The notes beneath the pieces are model-generated. The model searched no databases. It was not told the origin of the DNA and saw only the letters and a list, made by a program, of their open reading frames with translations. A stretch of DNA of 64,000 nt, taken from positions 310,001-374,000 of the forward strand of contig JAALGY010000012.1 in assembly GCA_032358165.1 (NCBI GenBank), written 5' to 3'. Below, piece after piece: positions 28,801 through 37,800 of this stretch. A program made the position numbers and the translations under genes. The DNA comes from Diplosphaera chodatii. Taxonomy: Eukaryota > Chlorophyta > Trebouxiophyceae > Prasiolales > Stichococcaceae. The stretch's first letter is position 1. Each line of letters opens with the position of its first letter.

Positions 28801-31800
28801 CGTATGGCTGTTATCTTCTTCAAACATGGGGGCTGTTGCCACTCATGAGATCAGCTGATCGGCTATAGCGCCTTCCGAAACGCACATGCATAAGAACGGG
28901 ATGATTTGTAGATCCTGCATCAAGTGGCAGCCAGTATTGTGATAGGCGGTGCAATATAGCAGCCAGCTGGTCCAAGCACATTGCACTCCCTCCTTTGATG
29001 CGGTCTCCCTGTTGCAGTATGCACCGTTTGAATCACGGAGACCTATGCATACCAATGATCTGGTATGGATGAGACCCATATAAAAGCATTCAAGCATGCA
29101 TCACGACCATTTGTGTAGCTAGATTGTCAGCAACAATTGTGATGACGCTACAGCGCCATATTGAGGCGCCTGATCTCCGTCATTTACAGCTACATCAGCC
29201 CATGCAAGGCAAGCCCATCCCCCTATGCAACAATTTTTAGAAAGAAGGCAACTATCCTCCACGGCTTGAATATGTCCCAAGCTTCTGCTTTCATCATTAA
29301 GCAGTAACCCTAGTGCGACGGAAGTTCTGAGGGCCGGCAACTCCTGAACAGCTGATGCGATCGTGTTGCCATATGTTTTCCGAACGAAACAGCGTGCACA
29401 CCCAGCACACGCTACACAGTTATTAATCGCTACAGGTGGTGGCCTTTGAGCGTCCTGACCTCCAGAAACAAGCCGATGACCTGATATTACAGCTGAGTGG
29501 CTATGCGGTCACGTTGAAGCAGCTTGAAGATGGCTTGCTTTCTCGTTTGGCTGCTGCCCAGGTGTGGCGCTGACCTGTCAATAATGATGACCCGACACAT
29601 GTTGTGTCGCCTCGGATCATGAGCACCTCTCGCCACTTGCCAGGGTGACATCTTGGAGGATGTTGATCTTATCGCAAACCTTGAGGAAACCAAGGCCACA
29701 GCAAGCTCTGTTGAAAGGAAAGCCGCTGAGGCCACAGGAATCGAGGTGAACATACTGCTGCAGTCGGCTTTACAAACGGTCTCGGGCATGCATCTGAGTG
29801 AAAATGGCACTCCAATGGATGGTTGCCAGTGACTGCGAACGGCATGAAGGAGCACCGTCACTCAAGAGAGATACACTGTAACACAACATCGTGCGCAGGC
29901 TGATATATTACAAGCTAGAGAAGCGTACCGTCCGGTTGCCATACGATCCTCCATCCTGTGGTCGGTAGTTGACTCATTACAATATCTTGATCGTGTGTAC
30001 TTATTTAGTATGGGCAACTTCTGCTGCGTCCTACAGAAAGGTAGGAGCGAAAGCATAGGTTTTGTTGAAGCATGCCCAAATGTTGACCATTGGGCAGATT
30101 GGGCAGATCGTTTCGATCGTCTGAGCACACGTCGGTCGTTTGTGCAGGGATGGAACGGATGGCCCAGAATCAAGGTGTGGGCATTCACGACAGGCTTGAA
30201 AACCGCTTGAATGAGCTCGTAGCCAGCACCTCACTGACCACTTTTGAGTATTTCGCACAAGTAAGGGCGACTGTGTCAAGACCTGAGAAGAATCTGGAAA
30301 GATGTCCCGTTAATTCATTCGCATCCGTTATCCTAATGAGGCCGCAACCCCAATGAACGTCGTGATACGACATCGCTCGATGCCGAGGCAACAAGCATGT
30401 GAAATGTTCATCGACATGCATGGAAACGTGCACCTCCACTGGCATGTATGCGGTTGCAGCATGAGCTACTCCACTCACACCCAGATATGCGCTGTTGCCT
30501 TGCGTCTGAGGCGAAATGGGGTCCTCGGCATGATAGCACAAGCATAGGTGCACATGCAACAGAATGGGTGCGTGACGGATGACACCGGCAGGATGCTTGA
30601 TGAGGCTGGCAATTCCTTGTAATGGTCACATGTTCAGTCAGCAGCGGTCATCAATGCCAGCATGCAAACGAAAACACGGCACTTCCTCATGTGGGCTATC
30701 GAGCCTTGGATGGCACTGATTGCTGTGGGCGCCCATGTGCTCCCTGGAGACACCCCAAACTATATGTCAGGGTGAGCCAGAAGACACGTGTCAGGCCCCA
30801 CACCTCATCTAATGCACCACGTCACAGCTGATCGTCAAATGTGTCGAGATATATTTATTGAAGATTCTTGCACAGTAGCGCGAACACTAGTCGTAACTTC
30901 GAGGGGAGAGTCTTAGCAACGGAACAAATGTCAGATGTGTCTGTAGACATGCGATTGCAGCAATCGCATTGCTCTTGCTGCTTGACTGCAAAGTTACTAT
31001 CGCCCTGGAAGCACCAGACTTGGCCAGATTTATCAGCCGCTTGATGAGGCTTTACCCTGCTCATAGCTGTGAACGACCTTAGTTTTGAATATGTCAATTA
31101 CAGGGACTCTTCCAGCGTCACAAACTGGTGTTTGCAACCCAGCTCTCATTGGCGATTTTACAGCGAGAGGGCGATCTTTCACCCGCAAAGCTTGCTTTCC
31201 TTTTTGAAGTTTCCAGTAGAAACGCCATGGCTGCCTTTGATAAACCCACCGACTGGATTGATGCAGCTGTGTGGTCCGATGTGCAAAACCTGAAGGTGTG
31301 TCACGTCGGAAACCGACTTCCCCTGTCGACCTGCGGCGCCCAAGTCAACTACGTGCTGCATGCACAGCCAGATCAAGGTGACTCTGACATCCACTCTATC
31401 AAGGCAGCCACACCTATGTTAACAGGAAATTGCCGGTTTTGGGGCTTTGCCGGGTGATATGCTGTTGAATGCTAAGCGCTGGCAAGAATGGATGGAGCAG
31501 CAGCACTGCGAAGAGGCCATGTTGCCAGGTACAGCCTGCATTCATTGCAACGGTTCACCTGGTGGACAGCGATCCGCTGATACACACGCTTCCGATGCAT
31601 GCTTATCCGCGATGGCACTGCATGCAACGACCAAATCCTTCGTGCTCACAGGTTGGGATGATCGTCCGAAATTTTTTGTTGTGACATATTGCAGGGGACT
31701 GGAAGAAAGCCACCGCAATTGATAAACTGCTCATATTCCGGGCACTGCGGCCAGATCGACTGATACCGGCCATGTCAAACTTTGTTGCAACCACAATAGG

Positions 31801-34800
31801 GCATATGTACACCTTGACTCAGCCGTTCAATTTGTTGGCAGCAACACAGGTGTATCAGACTGGCAGCCTTCAGTGCTGATCCAAGTACTCATGCAAGACA
31901 TGTTTGTACACACCTTCTGCCATCACAGTGCAACAACAAAGAAGTGCATGGGCACGCTGACAAGTTTCAGCCTGATAAGCCTGAGTTATGAGTGCGTGCA
32001 GGATGCGGTCCCAAGCACCCCAGTTTTTATATTTGTATCCCCCGGAGTTGATGTTGCAGGGTCGGTAGAGCGTCTGCGGCGCACATGCTACAAGTCGTCA
32101 TCAGGTTCTACGTACACCTCAGTGAGTTTGGGCCAGGTATGCAATCTTAAGCTCTGCTGGTAGCGCATGATATTCACTGTGAGTATGAGCGTTCCAAACA
32201 AGCTGTTGATGCTGGTGAAGCTTTTGTTATGCACATGTGCAACGGCTGAGCAAAGTTGATGACGAAACAACTTTCCCTTGAAACACGTCAGCCTTGGAGG
32301 CGCGACAGCTTGATATGGCGTCGTGTAAACACGGTGTTGCTGCCATGTTCCAGGGGCAAGAACCTATAGCAATGGAAGCGTTGAAAACCGCCATTATGCA
32401 TGGGGGTTGGGTGTTGCTTCAGAACATTCACTTGACTATTGACTGGACCTCAGGGCCCCTGAATAAGCTTATTGACAGTTTACCAGGCAACGTGCACCAG
32501 GACTTCCGGTACACCAGTCGATTGTGAAGCACACCACATAAATGTTGCGCGTTACATTAGTTTGAGCTTGGAAAAGAACGGTCATGTGTAACTCTGCAAG
32601 GTTGTTCTTGTCAGCGGAGGCGCCTCCTGCTCTGGAACGCGCTTTACCTTCAGGTTTGTTGCAGAATTCGATCAAGCTCACTAACGAGCCCCCTGATGGC
32701 CTGAAGGTGTGCAAACTGCAAGTCTGACAGCAGTCGCACTGAACATGCCAACGACTACAACCAATGGAGTGCCTTCCTAACTTTCAAGCTCCTTCACAGG
32801 CGAACGTCAAACGTGCTTACTCTGTGTTCGATGAGGAGCTCCTGGAAAACTGTTCCAAACAAACGGATTTCAAAGCTGTTGCGTTTGCTCTGGCCTTCTT
32901 TCATGCCGCAGTGCTTGAACGGAAAAAGTTTGGGGTGGGGAACCTCCCACACTCAGCTTCAGGTATGGCTTTGCGAGATGCATATGTCACTCATCTTGAT
33001 CCTCTGCTGCAACCTGTTTCTGTTTCGTTCAAGGTATCGGATGGAACATGGATTACCCGTTCAACGTTGGCGACCTGATGTGCTGCGCACAATGTGCTTC
33101 AAGTTATCTTGACAGCAGCGCAAAGGTGGTCGGTGATCAGACATAGCTGATCCGTTCCACATCGCTGTGTGTTACCACTTTTGCGCAACAGGGTCAACTT
33201 ACGGTAATCTCAGGTTCCTTGGGAAGACATGAGGTACATATTTGGTGAAATCATATACGGAGGACATGTTGTTGAAGACTGGGATCGCCGGTTGGTCGCT
33301 GCATACCTTGTCAAGTACTTCAATGAGTCACTGACGGATGGCATGTCCATCTTTCCGGGATTCAACGTGCCCACAGAAGCATTGTCACACAAGCAGGTGC
33401 GCTAAAGTATCAAAGCCCATCACGTGCCAGTAGCCAAACGATGGCATGCGTGCCAGCAAAGCTGCAGTTCATGGTTGAAATGCACAAATGCGGCACAAAG
33501 CGAGGGAAACCGTCTTCATGCCTCACCCAGCGTTGTCATCAGTAGAGTACGTTACTGCGGAGTGAATCTAGGCTCCCTACCCTGCCAGCCAACCTGACCA
33601 ACTGCTGATAATACTTGGAATTTTCGGAGGCCCATGTCACAGGAGACTCCAATGCAAGCAGTGCATCAAGAAGCATGCTTTGCTGTGTGTTGCAATCAAA
33701 TCGTACGTCAGGTGCCGTGTACTTGCAGAAAGCACTCAAGTCTGCGGTAAATTAAGATGCTGACGATTCTAGAGCAACTTGCTGGACGAAGCCGGGTTTG
33801 CATGCATCCGAAACAGCCAGCACGCAGCAGCATGGCACCAGAAAGCCCACGTTTCACGGTCCATCTTGTTTGAACAGTGTCATATAGTGACACATTGGCG
33901 GTGTCACTATACTGTAGACCCTGAAAACAATTATACGGGTACCCACTGCGATGCTGATGTTGGGCCTTGAGAAACAGCACCACCTTGGCACACTTATAAT
34001 CTCAACACTCCAGCCATTGGCGCTTGCACACGTACGGATTGCATGCTCATTGGGTAACAAGCTCAACGGGCGACAGCGACCAGAGCACTGCAGTATGGTG
34101 GCAAACGTCGACGTCCAGAGGAAGTGAAACACACGGTCCGGAGAACTGGGGTGCAACCAGTTGGACCGTTGCAGCCCAAAGTAATGTCGTACCTATTATT
34201 GCTCTGTTTGCCAGATTTGAGCAACGAGTGCGCGATGATCATATCTGCTCCGAATGTCACGTGCATCACCAGACAATAGGATGAGTAAGACTCGTAAGAC
34301 CAGGGCTCCAGCTGATAGCAAATATAGAAGTCAAGAAGAATTCCAGTCTCTTTTGATGGTGCCGTCTGCAACTGTTGTTGATGGAAGGCATGGTACCCTG
34401 CTTTGTATAGGTCTTGGAGTATATCGAAGATATGCCAGCAGAAACAGCAATCGCTTTCGGATTTCATGCGAATGCTGCAATCGGCTTCAACCTCCGCAAC
34501 AGTCTCCGCTTCCGTTCTGACATGGCAGCTTTGCAACCGCACACACTTACCAGCATAGAATCAAAGAGTCTAGAAGAGCAGGTAAGGATAATACGGTCCT
34601 TGCATGCAGAGTCATCCTGGCATGCAAAACACGTGACGACTCAGAACAGCAAGGTGCTACAAGCTTTGGCTGTGCACATGCATCAGACTGCAAGCATGAC
34701 AAGCAAGCTGTTGCTGCACCCAACCGTTGATGTATGGACTTCTATGCAGGGGATCACGTTGTGCAAAGAAGTTTCGGACAAGCTGCCAGAGGCTCTGGAC

Positions 34801-37800
34801 ATCAATGACATCCGGAACCGTATCACAGAACTCTCGCCGTATGTGGTTGTCGCTGTTCAGGTGTGTTGCACACAGCACAGTATGGTTGTTGCACGATATG
34901 CGCACAGTCAGGTCATGCAGATGCAAACAACGTGCATGGCAAGACATCGCAAGGTTGTAGCCATGTGAGAATTACACATCGCAGCTTGTCATGCTCTTTG
35001 CTGGATTCGCACGTCGTCGAGGGTACCCACAGCTAAATCCACGATTGGGTATTGCTGGTCATAACATCCATCTTTCCTACTACGTTTGTCATGGCATAGA
35101 GGGCAGCATCCAACATGACAATATGTGACCACAATAGGTGACATCACTGAGTCAGGGACATAGAATTCAATCTGATCTGCGGCTTCTTCAATCCGATCTG
35201 GGGTTCCTTCGTACTTGTCGAGCCTGCACGACAGTACATTCAAGAGCAAGCGTTATAATCTGGCGGAGTTCTGACTTATGCAACTGTCCGCGGGTTGCGG
35301 TAGGGTGATGCCGCCCTCATGTTGTCCAATCACCTGGCATATGGCCTCTCATGGCGGTTGCCAAGCAAGCTGAGGGCACGATTGCCGAAAAGAGTGTGCA
35401 CATAAAGAGTCACTGCTGCTGTTGTGTGAGTAGTTCGACGCATTAATGGGTCGTTGTGTTCAGCAAGCTTGTACAATGCCAAACGTCATAAGCCTGGGTG
35501 CCGCTAAAGGTGTTGCAGCTAGCTTGCCTGCTGTGTGAGTGGGTTACGAGAATAGCGCGCCAACCCTAAGCGAAGCTCGACATTGACGATGCAAGACGCC
35601 AAAAGGTATTTCGAACAAGGGCGTTGAGCAAATCGTAGCCACAGATGCCCACACCTAGATTCATTGTTGGCCAACAGTCGCTGCTGGGTGTAGTGTCTGT
35701 GGGCAAATGAGCCAAAGGCTCCCTCGTTGACGACCATCACGTCGCATGTTTGTGAGGAGAATATGTGTGTGAGCATCCTTGCTGTCTGTCTTGGAATGCA
35801 ACCCCACGAAGGAGAATGGTATTCCTAAATCGTATGCAGCCTACTGCATGACACATGGTAGTAGGATGAATCATGCGGAGTGTAGGATTTGGCTTTGAAT
35901 TTAGACTGCCAGTTGCATCAACATGATCAGACGCAACTCCACTTGACCGGTGACCGCGAGATGAAGAAACGAAGCTCAGAGTAGTCCGAACTATTTCCTA
36001 CATCCTACATTACATACAACATGTGCATGTTGCATGGAGCCCATTCTTGTTTTCGATGTTTCAAATACGCACCCATGCTCTCCTTCCTTCCAAGCTTAAC
36101 ACCTCAAGCATGTGCAGGAAGCTGAACGCTGTAACACAGTGTTGGCGATCATCCGAGAGGACCTGCACGAACTAGAACGTGGACTTTTGGGGGACATCAC
36201 CATGAGTGTCGAATTGGACTCCTTGCTGAAGGTGGGTATATGTGAAACACAACACAGCCAGTTGTTACGCATGGTGCAAGCAGTATTGTTAGTTGCCATA
36301 ATGCAGCGAAACGGTGCGATTCTGTGTATACATTGCCAACGTATAGCTTTGGCAAACCTGTTGTCGCTCGATTGCCCATACATGCACGAGCCTTTCTTCA
36401 GTTATGATTGTATGGAGGAGGCGACCTGAACCCTGCTTACATCTGCACATATGGACATGTCTGTGTATGACGACAGTCCTGAAGTGGTAGTGCTGGTGCG
36501 GTTTTGAATGTGAGTTCATCCATTGCACGTACCTCAGGCGCTGGTCGCTGGTTTAGTGCCGTCCAAGTGGTCTGTTGCTAGAGGTCCAACGCTGAGAAAC
36601 CTTCAAGGCTGGTTGCAACATTTGTCACGCAGCTTCGTCCAACTGGCAGAGTACGTGCATACCTTGACCGCTTTGAGGCTGCAACATTTGCTGCTAGTCA
36701 TGATTCAATATCTCAGGCCTACTGCACAGGTGGACAGGCGATATGTGCATGCCGAATGCTATATGGTTGCCTGGACTCGTCAATCCACAAGCATTGTTGA
36801 CCGCGATCATGCAAACCACCGCTCGTCGCAATGACTGGCCTTTGGACCAAACGACGATAGTAACTGAAGTCACCAAAAAGCAACCACATCAAATCGATGC
36901 ACCTTCGAAGGACGGAGTCTTCGTTCATGGGTAAGTTCCTTCGTGGAGTCTATCACTGTACCAATGTCCTCTGCCTTGCATTGTCTGCTACAGCTGAGCG
37001 TCAATGGCATCACGCTGCTGGTTTGGTTGCTATGCTTCTTGATGAAGAGGACTGTCGAAAAGTCGAACGGGCAAACACCCCTGGTATCTCCACCTCTGTG
37101 TTCGCCATACTTACCGAGAACGATCATCAACCGGTTTACGTGCGGACACACCCGTGAATTGCATGTCCACCCCTGTGTCCTGCACTTTCTGACACGTAAA
37201 GTACAGGACTGGAGTGAGAACCGTCGCATATAAGCCTGACGGCACTGACTATACTGCCTGAACTATCTACACGTCCAAATGTAATTCAACTACCTGCAGC
37301 AGCCCACCTGACGTTGTCAGCGTCTGAGCGAGTAGTGTGTGTTGGTTCTGCCAACCCGTACATAGCATTGCGGACTTGTTGCAAAATGCAAATGCGTGCG
37401 TGCTGCAGCTCGATCATCTTGAGCTGAAGCATGTCAGGCTGTTTCATCTTTTCGAAGCAGTGCATGTCGGAACACCAGTTCGCCGTCTAGTGCCGTGCTA
37501 CACGAAGATACCATATGAATTAATGACGTACCAAAAGCAAACACAGCGGCGTTGGCAATACGTCAGAATACTCTGTAGATCTCTTCAACCTTTGTGAAAA
37601 CCTTTAAGGCTTCAAGGAAACGCAGAAGGCTCGTACATATGCCCTGGCAGAGCTTCATAGCCCCAGCAAAAAACTTGGGAAGTTCATGCACATACATCAG
37701 GGAAAGATTCTAAAATAGCACTCGCAGCTGGAGACCGAACGCTCTAGTGTCCTTGTGCTGTCGCGATTGGTGATGAAACTCAGTTTATTGTTTTCAAGAA